This document shows, piece after piece, positions 46,891 to 55,063 of a stretch of 64,000 nucleotides of DNA. The notes below the pieces were generated by a model. That model saw only the letters and a program-made list of their open reading frames with translations, did no database searches and had not been told where the DNA came from. The translations under genes were made by a program, and so were the position numbers. Source of the DNA: Candidatus Desulforudis audaxviator MP104C (GTDB lineage Bacteria; Bacillota; Desulfotomaculia; Desulfotomaculales; Desulforudaceae). The stretch is taken from contig NC_010424.1 of assembly GCF_000018425.1 (NCBI RefSeq), forward strand, positions 2,285,477-2,349,476, read 5' to 3'. Position 1 is the stretch's first letter. Each line of letters begins with the position of its first letter.

Positions 46891-47093
46891 AGCCCATCAC
46901 CCTTTCCGGGGGCTCCGACGATGCGCTTGACCCCTTTGAGAAACTGCGGGCGGGGGAGCAGAATCACCCGGCCGCAAGTACGGCAACGCAGGCGGAAGTC
47001 CACGCCGGTGCGCAGCACCTCCCACTCCCACCCCCCGCAGGGGTGCCTCTTTTTCATCTCGACCACATCGCCCACTTCGAACTTGGGAATCAA
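46881..47093 (-). CDS. DUF951 small zinc-ribbon-like protein
   Basis: A 70-residue protein, IPKFEVGDVVEMKKRHPCGG then LRCRTCGRVILLPRPQFLKGVKRI; the CxxC and conserved CGG are typical. TTG 47093 follows AGGAGG at seven bases. It overlaps ychF by ten bases and is conserved upstream of ychF in Firmicutes. Nucleic-acid binding has been proposed. Confidence 0.9.
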   Translation of the reverse strand: MIPKFEVGDVVEMKKRHPCGGWEWEVLRTGVDFRLRCRTCGRVILLPRPQFLKGVKRIVGAPGKGDGLLS

Positions 47094-47124
47094 GATTCGT
47101 ACCTCCTGGCAATGCACACCTCGT

Positions 47125-47799
47125 TTACCGGGGAACAGGGGTGAAGAAGGCCCAGATGTAGTGCAGAAAGGCGAAGTAAGCCGCGGCCAACTGGGAGCCG
47201 TCCAGCCCGTCGGACAGAAAGCCCGGCCCGAGCAGGGCACTGGGGAAACTCAAGATTTTAAGCGCCACCAGGACCACCAGCCCGCACATAAACCCGCGGG
47301 CCAAGCCGAAGCAGAAACCCCCGGCCCGGTCGATGGGACCCAGAAGCGGCAGGTGCGGCACGCGGGACAGGATGACCCCCCCGAGCCAGACCGTAACAAA
47401 AAACAGGCCGACAAAGGTAACGGCGTCCAGCGCAGACGGCGCCACCGTGGAGGCGATCACTTCCCGGCCCATTCCTTCCAGTTGCCCGGCCAGGAACTGG
47501 TCAACTAGGCCGGCTATCCCGTGAAGGCTCTGCGGAAGTTCCGCGACCGGGTGCTCGGCGGGAACCGCCGCCGGCGCTTCCTTCCCGGCCACCAGTCCGG
47601 CCACGAACTCCTGCAGCCTCGCTCCCAAGTCGTACTGCCGCTCCAGGTATTCACCGGCGGGACGGTAGTACTTGTACGCCACAAACAGGCCCAGGACGAA
47701 AACCACCACCCCCAGCGCGCTTCGGGCGAAACCCCGGACAAAACCGCGCCAGGCGCTGAAAGCAAGCAGAATAACCAGTCCGCCGTCCAGCCAGTTCAT
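47125..47799 (-). CDS. CvpA-family membrane protein
   Basis: A 224-residue protein with four or more transmembrane helices, beginning NWLDGGLVILLAFSAWRGFVRGFARS. CvpA proteins are linked to envelope stability and, in Enterobacteria, colicin V release. Here it lies upstream of DUF951/ychF on the same strand. Confidence 0.88.
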   Translation of the reverse strand: MNWLDGGLVILLAFSAWRGFVRGFARSALGVVVFVLGLFVAYKYYRPAGEYLERQYDLGARLQEFVAGLVAGKEAPAAVPAEHPVAELPQSLHGIAGLVDQFLAGQLEGMGREVIASTVAPSALDAVTFVGLFFVTVWLGGVILSRVPHLPLLGPIDRAGGFCFGLARGFMCGLVVLVALKILSFPSALLGPGFLSDGLDGSQLAAAYFAFLHYIWAFFTPVPR

Positions 47800-47826
47800 A
47801 CGTTCATCTCACTCTTGCCGTGACTC

Positions 47827-48912
47827 TTATATGCCTATTTTCGCCCTTTCTCGCCAAAACCCTGCCACCGGGCGGGAGAGAAGCACTCCCGCCAGGACCA
47901 GTCCGATGAGCCCGAAGAGCGGGTAGAAGAAACGCACCAGGGTCACAAACCCGAGCAGGGCGACCGGAACCATAATCAGGGTCGCCCCGAGCCCGGCCAA
48001 CCGGTAACCGCGGGAACCGGGCAGAGCCAGGCGGCCGGCGAAGCCGTGGGCGTTGGCGATACCGGTGGTGAACACCGCCAGCCAGATCGCCACTGAAAAC
48101 ATGACCCCCACCACCGGATGCACTGCGCCCGCCAGGTACAGCAGGGGCACCTGGTACAACCGGACCTGACCATAGTGGGCGATTATCGCCGCCGCCACCA
48201 CCCCGGCGGCCAGACCAAGCATAATCCCTCCCGCCAGTGCGCCCCGGACGGCTTCCGCCGGGCTCAGGTGACGTCCCAGGGTCGACAGCACGGCCACCGG
48301 CACCACCATATTGTAAGAAACGTACAACAGTGCGGCCCACACCCAGTTGCCGGCCAGAAGCCCCGGCGGGGACGCGCCCGCGTGGGCGGCCGAACCCGGG
48401 CTGCCCCAGGCCGTCGCGAGCGCCAGCAGCGCCACGCCGATCACCAGTCCCAGCTTCAGCGGCACCAGTACGGCGTTCACGGTCACGACCCCGTTCAGCC
48501 CGCCCCAGAGGACAGCCACGATCAGTGCGGCCAGCACCAGCACTCCGGCGGCCGGGGGCAGGCCGAGTTGTTCCTGAAAAATGGCCCCGCTCCCGGCGAG
48601 CATGATTCCCAGTCCCACCAACAGCATGCCCAGGCTCAGCCGGTCCATTACCGCGGCCAGACTTCGTCCCAGGAGGTGTTCCAGTACCTCGCGGTAACCG
48701 GTCGACTCAAGCCGCACAGCGGTGGTCTGGACCGCAACCCCCAAATAGACAAAAAGAGCGGTGGCGAGCGCCACGCCCCAGAGTCCCCGGGTGCCGAAGA
48801 CAGCGAAAAACTGCATTATTTCCTGCCCCGAGGCAAAGCCGGCCCCGATCACCCCACCGATGTAAAGCACCGCCACCTTCAGGCTCCCACTTCGCAAATC
48901 AGGACACCTCAT
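47827..48912 (-). CDS. YkvI-like APC-fold transporter
   Basis: A 361-residue protein with about ten transmembrane helices. The N-terminal VLYIGGVIGAGFASGQEIMQFF matches the unwound-helix motif of YkvI/APC-like transporters. Substrate unknown, probably an amino acid or a purine-type solute. Divergent from yyaC. Confidence 0.88.
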   Translation of the reverse strand: MRCPDLRSGSLKVAVLYIGGVIGAGFASGQEIMQFFAVFGTRGLWGVALATALFVYLGVAVQTTAVRLESTGYREVLEHLLGRSLAAVMDRLSLGMLLVGLGIMLAGSGAIFQEQLGLPPAAGVLVLAALIVAVLWGGLNGVVTVNAVLVPLKLGLVIGVALLALATAWGSPGSAAHAGASPPGLLAGNWVWAALLYVSYNMVVPVAVLSTLGRHLSPAEAVRGALAGGIMLGLAAGVVAAAIIAHYGQVRLYQVPLLYLAGAVHPVVGVMFSVAIWLAVFTTGIANAHGFAGRLALPGSRGYRLAGLGATLIMVPVALLGFVTLVRFFYPLFGLIGLVLAGVLLSRPVAGFWRERAKIGI

Positions 48913-49003
48913 GGAATGTTATGCCCTGCCTTTTCGGTATAACCTTGCCTGGTGGCGGCAATAAATATATTACTTAATTGTGTACGCGAAGGGAGAACTA
49001 ACC

Positions 49004-49639
49004 ATGAACAGACTACCCCTCCACAAGGTTGAAACCGATGCCGCCCAAACGCGGATTCACATAGACGACCCGCACGCCCCAGCCAGGGTGGCCGATAACC
49101 TTGGACGTCACCTCGAGAATCTGGGCACCGGCCGGCCGGTGGTACTGCTGTGCATCGGTTCGGACCGCTCGACCGGCGACAGTCTCGGACCCCTGATCGG
49201 TTCCGCCGTGGAAAATCTCGACCAGGATTTTTTCCGGGTGTATGGGACGCTCGCCCAACCAGTTCACGCCACTAACCTGCAGGAAACACTTGAGGCCATC
49301 AACCGGGCATATGCCGACCCGTTTATTATCGCGGTGGACGCCTGCCTCGGCAGGCTGGAGAGCGTCGGCTGCGTCAACATCTCCAAGGGTGCCTTAAGAC
49401 CCGGCGCCGGGGTGAAAAAGGAGCTGCCGCCCGTGGGCGATGTCCACATCACCGGTGTGGTGAATGTCGGCGGTTTCATGGAGTTCACGGTGCTCCAGAG
49501 CACCCGGCTCAACATGGTGATGCGCATCGCCGACGTAGTCTGTGCCGGCCTGAAATTGCTGGCGGCCGAACAAGGGCGTCCGGCCGTTCCCGAACCGGGC
49601 CTGCACGAGGCCCGAGTTGCCGGAACCCAGGCTATATAA
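49004..49639 (+). CDS. yyaC: Sporulation protein YyaC (DUF1256, GPR-like fold)
   Basis: About 211 residues. Core VVLLCIGSDRSTGDSLGPLIG is the hallmark of this germination-protease-like family, followed by FIIAVDACLGR. ATG 49004 follows GGGAGA. Upstream, GGTATAA (48936-48942) and GGCAATAAAT (48957-48966), spaced 14 bases, resemble a forespore sigma-F-type promoter, though the -10 match is loose. Its final codons lie in a hairpin shared with the convergent gene. Confidence 0.9.
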   Translation: MNRLPLHKVETDAAQTRIHIDDPHAPARVADNLGRHLENLGTGRPVVLLCIGSDRSTGDSLGPLIGSAVENLDQDFFRVYGTLAQPVHATNLQETLEAINRAYADPFIIAVDACLGRLESVGCVNISKGALRPGAGVKKELPPVGDVHITGVVNVGGFMEFTVLQSTRLNMVMRIADVVCAGLKLLAAEQGRPAVPEPGLHEARVAGTQAI

Positions 49640-49651
49640 GCCTGGGTTCCG
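49621..49651. terminator. Bidirectional hairpin containing both stop codons
   Basis: CGGAACCCAGGCT, loop ATATA, AGCCTGGGTTCCG: a perfect 13-bp stem. Both yyaC (+, TAA) and ykuS (-, TAG) end inside it, and their coding frames overlap by eight bases. No clear T tract follows on either strand. Confidence 0.75.
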
Positions 49652-49895
49652 CGCCCGCTATCTTGGAAATCCTTTCGACCTGGCTGAAAATCTCCTCCGG
49701 GGTCTTGCCCTCGGCGTTGACCACGGGCACCTTGAGCGCCCGCTCCTGCACCCCGGTGAAATCGTGCGTAGCCCCCGAGATTACAAGCGCCACCGAATTA
49801 TCCGCCTCGTCCGGAGGCACGACCGTGTAACCCCGCTTGTGAAAGAAGTCGTCCAGACCGGTCAAACCCTCGGAAATCGCCACTTTTTTCTGCAA
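49632..49895 (-). CDS. ykuS: YkuS-like UPF0180 protein
   Basis: An 87-residue small protein, VAISEGLTGLDDFFHKRGYTVV then VALVISGATHDFTGVQ, matching the UPF0180/YkuS family of unknown function. TTG 49895 follows GGAGGTGA at good spacing; the longer frame to 50051 is not supported. Confidence 0.88.
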   Translation of the reverse strand: MQKKVAISEGLTGLDDFFHKRGYTVVPPDEADNSVALVISGATHDFTGVQERALKVPVVNAEGKTPEEIFSQVERISKIAGAEPRLI

Positions 49896-49939
49896 TAACC
49901 TCACCTCCGTCGCCCTTATTATGTGGGCGGCGGACGTTT

Positions 49940-50575
49940 TTATGCGTTTCGGCCGGCCTGGAGCAGGTCGATGACCTCCTGGTCCGAATTCTGGTCGAAG
50001 TGCAGGTAGAACTGGCCCACGGCATAGAAATCGTCCGGGGCCTCCAGGCATACAATCCGATCGACTTCCGGCTTCAGACGTTCCAGGGTCTCCGGGGGAG
50101 CCACGGGCACGGCCAGGATGATCCTTCGCGGCCCGGCGCGCCTTAAGGACCGCAGGGCGGCGAGCACCGTATACCCGGTGGCGATGCCGTCGTCGATCAG
50201 GATGACGGTCCGCCCGGCCAACTCGGGAGGCACCCTGGACCCGCGGTAGAGGGTCATACGCCGTTCAATTTCCTTGATTTCTTGCTGGACCTGTCCTTCA
50301 AGATCATCCGCTCTCAACATCAACCTCTGGAGCAACCGGTCGTTGTAAATCACGGTGCCGTCCTGGGTCACCGCGCCCACGGCCAATTCGGGGTTTCGCG
50401 GGGCACCGATCTTGCGCGGCACAATAATGTCCAGCGGGAGGGCCAGTTCCGCGGCCACGGCCGCCGCCACCACCACCCCGCCGCGGGGAATGCCGAGCAC
50501 CAAGCCGCCGGACAGGTCTTCCTCCGCCAGCCGGGCCGCCAGTCGGCGACCCGCGTCCACTCGGTCACGAAACAT
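49940..50575 (-). CDS. Phosphoribosyltransferase (PRTase-fold)
   Basis: A 211-residue type I phosphoribosyltransferase-fold protein with the PRPP loop VILIDDGIATGYT and the N-terminal FRDRVDAGRRLAARL. Similar to widely distributed 'phosphoribosyltransferase' domain proteins whose substrates are unclear. ATG 50575 follows GAGGAGG. Upstream of ykuS in the same direction. Confidence 0.9.
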   Translation of the reverse strand: MFRDRVDAGRRLAARLAEEDLSGGLVLGIPRGGVVVAAAVAAELALPLDIIVPRKIGAPRNPELAVGAVTQDGTVIYNDRLLQRLMLRADDLEGQVQQEIKEIERRMTLYRGSRVPPELAGRTVILIDDGIATGYTVLAALRSLRRAGPRRIILAVPVAPPETLERLKPEVDRIVCLEAPDDFYAVGQFYLHFDQNSDQEVIDLLQAGRNA

Positions 50576-50665
50576 CGGGACACCTCCTCGTAACTGCATT
50601 ATTCGGGTATCTGCACACTCCCCGGGGGAGGACTTACCCCTTCCGTTCATCCGAGTGCGGCTGCC

Positions 50666-51142
50666 TCACCCCGGAATCTTCAGAGCCCGGTCAACCGCTT
50701 CCTGTTCCTCGGTGCTGAATTGGTAAACCGACCGGCCGCGTTCCACTGGTTTGCCGTAGGAAAACGAGGCGTTCTGTGAGTGCAGGGCGGTCAGTATCAC
50801 GCCGTCGCCCTTGCCGTCCAGGATAGCGCACGAGTAGCTCAGATCGCCCCCCACACCTTCAAAAGCGCGGTACCGAAGCAGCACGGGCGTGCGCGCGCAG
50901 CTCGCCAGGGTTTCATCGGCCGCTCTCTGCCAGGCCGCTACGCCGTCCAGCCTACGGTTTATCTCCTCAATGTTGAGGCTGAAAGTGTTGACCAGTTCGT
51001 CCAGGCTGCCCCGGTCAGTCAGTCGCAGCAGGTGGGACAAACGACGCAACCGCCCGGTCATCCGGCGATAGGCTAGAAGCAAAATCACGTTAAGTAGGGC
51101 CAGCAGCCCCACGATTCCAATCAGGATTTCGAAAACGGGCAA
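50666..51142 (-). CDS. DUF4446 single-pass membrane protein
   Basis: A 158-residue protein: an N-terminal transmembrane helix (PVFEILIGIVGLLALLNVILLLAYRR), a coiled stretch, then a C-terminal domain with RYRAFEGVGGDLSYSCAILD and SSEEQ-like end. This matches DUF4446. TTG 51142 follows AAGGAG with ten bases; the longer open frame to 51493 overlaps larE and is not coding. Function unknown; related proteins sit next to parB in some Firmicutes. Confidence 0.85.
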   Translation of the reverse strand: MPVFEILIGIVGLLALLNVILLLAYRRMTGRLRRLSHLLRLTDRGSLDELVNTFSLNIEEINRRLDGVAAWQRAADETLASCARTPVLLRYRAFEGVGGDLSYSCAILDGKGDGVILTALHSQNASFSYGKPVERGRSVYQFSTEEQEAVDRALKIPG

Positions 51143-51230
51143 ATCAATTCCACTCCTTTTCGGGTGCTCCGGCCCGGTTGACACGCACCCCCGGCCTGCT
51201 CTACACTGCAACCGGGAGGCTGGATGACCA

Positions 51231-52028
51231 GTGTCTGGAAACGGCGAACGTGTCCGCGCCATAATCAAGAAGCTTGGCGGTGTGGTTGTGGCCTTGTCGG
51301 GCGGGGTTGATTCAGCGACCGTGCTGTGCCTGGCCCGGGAGGTTCTCGGAGAGCGGGTGGCCGCCGCCACAGCCGTGGCCGGAATCCACGCCCGTGCCGA
51401 CCTGCAGCGGGCCCGCGCCCTGGCGGCCCTGCTCGGGGTTCGCCACCTCGAATTCCCGGGCGGCCAACTCGCCGACCCTCTTTTTCTGGCCAATTCCCGC
51501 GATCGTTGCTACCGCTGCAAGTCCATGCTGTTCCGGAAACTGAGGGAAATTGCCTGCTCCGAAGGCCTCGCCAGTATTATCGACGGAACCAACGCTTCAG
51601 ATGCGCGTGAATACCGTCCGGGGCTTCAGGCCGCCGCCGAGGCCGGTGTGGTGAGCCCCCTCCTCGAAGCCGGGCTGGGGAAACCGGAGGTCCGCTCCCT
51701 GGCCTTCAGCCTGGGCCTGAAGTTCTGGAACCAGCCGTCCGAGAGCTGTCTGGCCACCCGGATTCCTTACGGCGAACCGCTCACGCCGGAGAAACTGGAA
51801 CAGATTCAGGCCGGCGAAGAATTTCTGCGCGCACTCGGATACACTACGGTACGGCTCCGCCACCACGGAGCGTTGGCCCGGATCGAAGTCGACCCGTCCG
51901 AGTTGCCCCGGCTGGCGACCCCGCCTCACCGGGAGTTGGTCCTGGAAAAACTGCGGACCCTCGGCTTTCGTTTCGTCACCTCCGACATCGCCGGTTACCG
52001 GACGGGAAGCTACGACAGTGATTCCTGA
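51231..52028 (+). CDS. larE: LarE, ATP-dependent sacrificial sulfur transferase
   Basis: A 265-residue PP-loop enzyme in nickel-pincer-nucleotide (NPN) cofactor synthesis: it adenylates a carboxylate and donates sulfur from its own Cys. ATP-loop VALSGGVDSATV is clear; the sacrificial Cys is probably in SESCLATRIPYG. An extra CYRCK motif at about residue 92 is seen, typical of the cluster-carrying subgroup, though I cannot show a cluster. GTG 51231 follows GGGAGG. Confidence 0.9.
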   Translation: MSGNGERVRAIIKKLGGVVVALSGGVDSATVLCLAREVLGERVAAATAVAGIHARADLQRARALAALLGVRHLEFPGGQLADPLFLANSRDRCYRCKSMLFRKLREIACSEGLASIIDGTNASDAREYRPGLQAAAEAGVVSPLLEAGLGKPEVRSLAFSLGLKFWNQPSESCLATRIPYGEPLTPEKLEQIQAGEEFLRALGYTTVRLRHHGALARIEVDPSELPRLATPPHRELVLEKLRTLGFRFVTSDIAGYRTGSYDSDS

Positions 52029-52073
52029 CAAAGCGCGTCGAACCCTGTACTCATTATAGTGGGAGCGCAAACC

Positions 52074-52181
52074 ATGGACAAGAAAAAACTGGCCGCTCTT
52101 CTCCACGACGTGGCGTTGGGCCGCGTGTCGGTGGAGGCCGCCGCCCGGGCCAGCGCCATCATCTGCTCCGGGGAGGAATGA
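52074..52181 (+). CDS. 35-codon LarB-like N-terminal remnant or small protein
   Basis: MDKKKLAALLHDVALGRVSV then EAAARASAIICSGEE, with ribosome site GGGAG at eight bases. The helical LL..V..GR.SVEEA-like pattern is that of the LarB N-terminus, but the AIR-carboxylase-like catalytic part is missing. It sits exactly where larB is expected (larE-larB-larC) and overlaps larC by four bases (ATGA). It may be a deletion remnant or a kept translational-coupling leader. Confidence 0.6.
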   Translation: MDKKKLAALLHDVALGRVSVEAAARASAIICSGEE

Positions 52182-53404
52182 CTAACGTGCGCCTCCTCTA
52201 CTGGGATTGTTTCGCCGGGATCAGCGGCGACATGGCCCTGGGTTCCCTGATTGACGCCGGAGCCTCGCCCGACGATATTCGGGCTGTTTTGTCCGGACTC
52301 CCTCTCGGAGGCTGGACACTGGAGGTACGCGAAGAAAAAAGCGGCGGCCTGCGGGGCACCGGGGTCAAGGTGCACGTCCGCCGGGAACAGCCACACCGGC
52401 GCCTGCCCGACATTCTGGCGATCATCCAGGCGGGAGGGCTGCCCGAACCGGTGGCCAGGAATTCCGCCCGGGTGTTTACCCGCCTGGCGCAAGCCGAGGC
52501 CCGAGTCCACGGTGTCTCCCCGGACCAGGTGCACTTTCACGAAACCGGCGGCGTGGACGCCATCATCGAAATCATCGGCACGGCCGCCGCCCTGCACCTG
52601 CTGGAGGTGGAACAGGTACGGCTCTCGCCCCTGCCGCTTTCCAGGGGCTTTGTGCACTGCGCCCACGGCACGCTTCCGGTGCCGGCCCCCGCCGTGCTCG
52701 AACTCATCCGCGGCTTTCCCACCCGGCCCGCCGAGGTCGAGGGCGAACTGGTCACGCCGACGGGCGCGGCCCTAGCGGTCACCCTGGCTTCCACGGCCGG
52801 CGCCTACCCGGGTCTGTTCATCGAAGGGATTGGTTACGGGGCCGGAACCTCGGCCTTCCCTTTCCCGAACCTGCTGCGGGCGGTGCTGGGCCGGGTTGAG
52901 TCACCGGCAGGGGAACACCCCCCGGCACGGGAGCAAATCACCGTCCTGGAAACGGTGCTGGACGACGTTAATCCCGAACACCACCCCTATGTCCTGGAGC
53001 AGCTCCTGGCCGCCGGAGCCCGGGACGCTTACCTGACCCCCCTGATCATGAAGAAGGGCCGCCCGGGGGTAAAGCTGACGGTAATAGCCGGTGCGGATGA
53101 ATGGAATTCGCTGGTAATGGTTATACTGAAGGAAACAGGCACACTGGGTATCCGCGTGCGCCGCGAGGACCGGGTTGTTCTGGACCGCCGGGTGCTGGTG
53201 GTGGATACGGACTATGGCCCGGTGCAGGTGAAGGCAGCCCTGCTGGACGGCCGCATGCTGCGAGTGAAACCGGAATTCGAGGATTGCCGCACCCTGGCGC
53301 TAAAGCACCGCGTCCCGGTGCGCATCGTCACGGCCGCGGCCGAACGGGCGGCGGAGGCCCTGTTCGGAGAAGAGGGCTTGCCCGTTGAGCAGCAGCAAGA
53401 ATAG
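52178..53404 (+). CDS. larC: LarC, nickel insertion protein
   Basis: A 408-residue CTP-dependent cyclometallase that inserts nickel into the pincer nucleotide. LYWDCFAGISGDMALGSLID and HFHETGGVDAIIEIIGTA carry the metal/nucleotide site; the C-terminal domain with MKKGRPGVKLTVIAG is fused in the same frame, whereas in some species it needs a programmed frameshift. Length is the full LarC1+LarC2 form. Confidence 0.95.
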   Translation: MTNVRLLYWDCFAGISGDMALGSLIDAGASPDDIRAVLSGLPLGGWTLEVREEKSGGLRGTGVKVHVRREQPHRRLPDILAIIQAGGLPEPVARNSARVFTRLAQAEARVHGVSPDQVHFHETGGVDAIIEIIGTAAALHLLEVEQVRLSPLPLSRGFVHCAHGTLPVPAPAVLELIRGFPTRPAEVEGELVTPTGAALAVTLASTAGAYPGLFIEGIGYGAGTSAFPFPNLLRAVLGRVESPAGEHPPAREQITVLETVLDDVNPEHHPYVLEQLLAAGARDAYLTPLIMKKGRPGVKLTVIAGADEWNSLVMVILKETGTLGIRVRREDRVVLDRRVLVVDTDYGPVQVKAALLDGRMLRVKPEFEDCRTLALKHRVPVRIVTAAAERAAEALFGEEGLPVEQQQE

Positions 53405-53417
53405 CGCCCGCGGCATA

Positions 53418-53433
53418 TGTTTCACGCAGAACC
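53418..53433. promoter_or_regulatory. Degenerate parS-like site 1
   Basis: TGTTTCACGCAGAACC, four mismatches from the palindromic consensus TGTTTCACGTGAAACA. Part of repeat copy 1. Confidence 0.4.
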
Positions 53434-53534
53434 TGAAAGTGAAACAATGGCCGGCCGGCGAATCAAGCGGGTGACTCACTATCGTGCGCAGTTCCGCCGG
53501 TGGTTAACCAGAGATGCTTGCGAGCGTACCGCCG

Positions 53535-53550
53535 TGTTTCACGTGGAACC
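53535..53550. promoter_or_regulatory. parS-like site 2
   Basis: TGTTTCACGTGGAACC, two mismatches from consensus; in repeat copy 2. Probable ParB binding site near oriC. Confidence 0.65.
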
Positions 53551-53840
53551 TGACGGTGAAACAGTAAGGCTATCCGTCGCTGGGAACGAGTGCCCACGCA
53601 CGGACGGCTAACTGCGTAACGGTGCCCCACCCGCCCCCATTATGCTGAACGAAGGAATATCAGGGCAAAGGACCCAGGAAGACATGATAGGGTAAGCAGG
53701 GGGCGATAAGTGGGTAGACCACCCAAGATGAATGTTTTCAAAAAGGCTGATAAGGTGCGCTTTTTAAAATATGGCTCCAAAACATTGAGATAGGCGACGC
53801 TCCCCCTCGGAAACGGGAAAATCTAGCTGGGGGAATGCCT

Positions 53841-54161
53841 CTAGGGCAGGCGGTAGTCTTCCTTCATCCGCCGGTAGCGGGCGTATGTTTCAGGGCTGAT
53901 TTCGCTCAGGGGGAGGCGGTCGAGGACAGGCAAGAGCTCCCGGAGCGCGGCCCCCCGCACCATCCACTGACAGTAATCCCGCCCGCCGTGCTTGTAAGGA
54001 CCGTACAGACGGGAACCGGGAACCACCTGTAGAAGCCATTCGAACAGAGGCCGGTTCCGGGAGTGCATGCGCACCGTAATGTGCGCCTGCCGCCCGTCAC
54101 CGCCGAAGTGCCCCTCTCCGATCAGGATGCCCAAGAGGATCCCTTGTTCAAGTTCGCGCAT
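53841..54161 (-). CDS. LAGLIDADG-like small endonuclease-fold protein
   Basis: A 106-residue protein with the pattern GILLGILIGEGHFGGDGRQAHITVRMHSRN (single LAGLIDADG-type helix and strand), then SRLYGPYKHGGRDYCQWMVRG. Resembles solo LAGLIDADG proteins that are not inteins or intron-borne. It lies 23 bases beyond parB in the same direction. It may be a retained DNA-binding domain rather than an active nuclease. Confidence 0.75.
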   Translation of the reverse strand: MRELEQGILLGILIGEGHFGGDGRQAHITVRMHSRNRPLFEWLLQVVPGSRLYGPYKHGGRDYCQWMVRGAALRELLPVLDRLPLSEISPETYARYRRMKEDYRLP

Positions 54162-54184
54162 TTATTTCACCCATTGTTTCACCG

Positions 54185-55063
54185 TCATGTTTTACGTGAA
54201 ACATACGCCAGCCAGTCCAGCACTTCCTCCAGTTCTTGTTCGTTCCGGTAGCGAATTTCGATGCGGCCCTTATTTTGATCGCCGCGGATGTTCACCCGCG
54301 CGGCCAGCGCACCGGCGCGCTCCCGCAGCAGGCTCTTCAGCCCGCTCTCTACGTCGCGCTTCCGGCTCCCCCGGGAGGAAGCGGCCTGCGCAGCAGCATT
54401 TCGGACCTCTTCCTCCAGCGCTCGCACCGATAGTCCCCGGGCCACCGCCCGCTGAGCCAGTTCCACCTGCCGGGCCGCGTCATCCACTGCCCCCAGGGCC
54501 CGGGCGTGCCCGGCGGTGAGCGCCCCCGACCCGATGATCTCTTGCACTTGCAGGGGCAGGGAAAGCAGGCGAAGGGTATTGGTCACATGCACACGGCTCT
54601 TGCCCACCCGCCGCGCCACTTCCTCCTGGGTCAGGTCGAACTCGTTCACAAGGCGCCGGTAGGCGATCGCCTCTTCTAACGGATTCAGGTTCTCCCGCTG
54701 AATGTTCTCGATCAGCACCGCCATTGCCGCCTCGACCTCGGGCATCTCCCGGACCACCGCCGGGATCCTGCTGCGGCCCAGCGCCAGAAAGGCACGGAGT
54801 CGCCGTTCCCCGGAGATCAGTTCGTACCCGTCCCCGGACTGCCGGACCACCACCGGTTGCACCAGGCCGACTTCCTCGATGGAAGCCGCCAACTCCGCCA
54901 GGCGCTCCTGGTCGAACACCTGCCGCGACTGGCGCGGATTGGTCCGTATCCGGTCAACCGGGATCTCCCGCAATCCGTCCCCGGATGCCGCCGCTGCCTC
55001 CGCGCCTACGTTTCCGGGCAACAAGGCATCCAGTCCTCTCCCCAAGGCTCTTTTTTTACCCAC
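54185..55063 (-). CDS. parB: Chromosome-partitioning protein ParB
   Basis: A 292-residue CTPase/clamp that loads at parS. ParB N-domain with ISGERRLRAFLALG, the middle LIENIQRENLNPLEEA, HTH (LTQEEVARRVGKSRVHVTNTLRLL) and a C-terminal dimerisation domain are all seen. Its GTG overlaps the parA stop by eight bases. The last codons coincide with a parS-like site. Confidence 0.97.
   Translation of the reverse strand: MGKKRALGRGLDALLPGNVGAEAAAASGDGLREIPVDRIRTNPRQSRQVFDQERLAELAASIEEVGLVQPVVVRQSGDGYELISGERRLRAFLALGRSRIPAVVREMPEVEAAMAVLIENIQRENLNPLEEAIAYRRLVNEFDLTQEEVARRVGKSRVHVTNTLRLLSLPLQVQEIIGSGALTAGHARALGAVDDAARQVELAQRAVARGLSVRALEEEVRNAAAQAASSRGSRKRDVESGLKSLLRERAGALAARVNIRGDQNKGRIEIRYRNEQELEEVLDWLAYVSRKT
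54188..54203. promoter_or_regulatory. parS-like site 3 inside the parB 3' end
   Basis: TGTTTTACGTGAAACA, one mismatch from consensus. It overlaps the last codons of parB (VSRKT); the surrounding 27 bases (54176-54202) are an inverted copy of the repeat at 53419 and 53536. Confidence 0.7.

Larger units (their letters stand above)
53405..53840. other. Intergenic region with parS-like repeats
   Basis: About 436 bases. Holds two direct copies of a 27-bp unit (53419-53445 and 53536-53562), each a GTTTCAC/GTGAAAC inverted repeat enclosing a parS-like core. A plus-strand frame from 53417 reads through both copies but lacks a coding signature. Nothing else recognised. Confidence 0.7.

Noticed and set aside
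53417..53611. Plus-strand 64-codon ORF reading through both parS-like repeats (MFHAEPESET... and VFHVEPDGET)
   Set aside because: The repeated peptide comes from the repeat DNA itself; there is no ribosome site and the arms are explained by parS.
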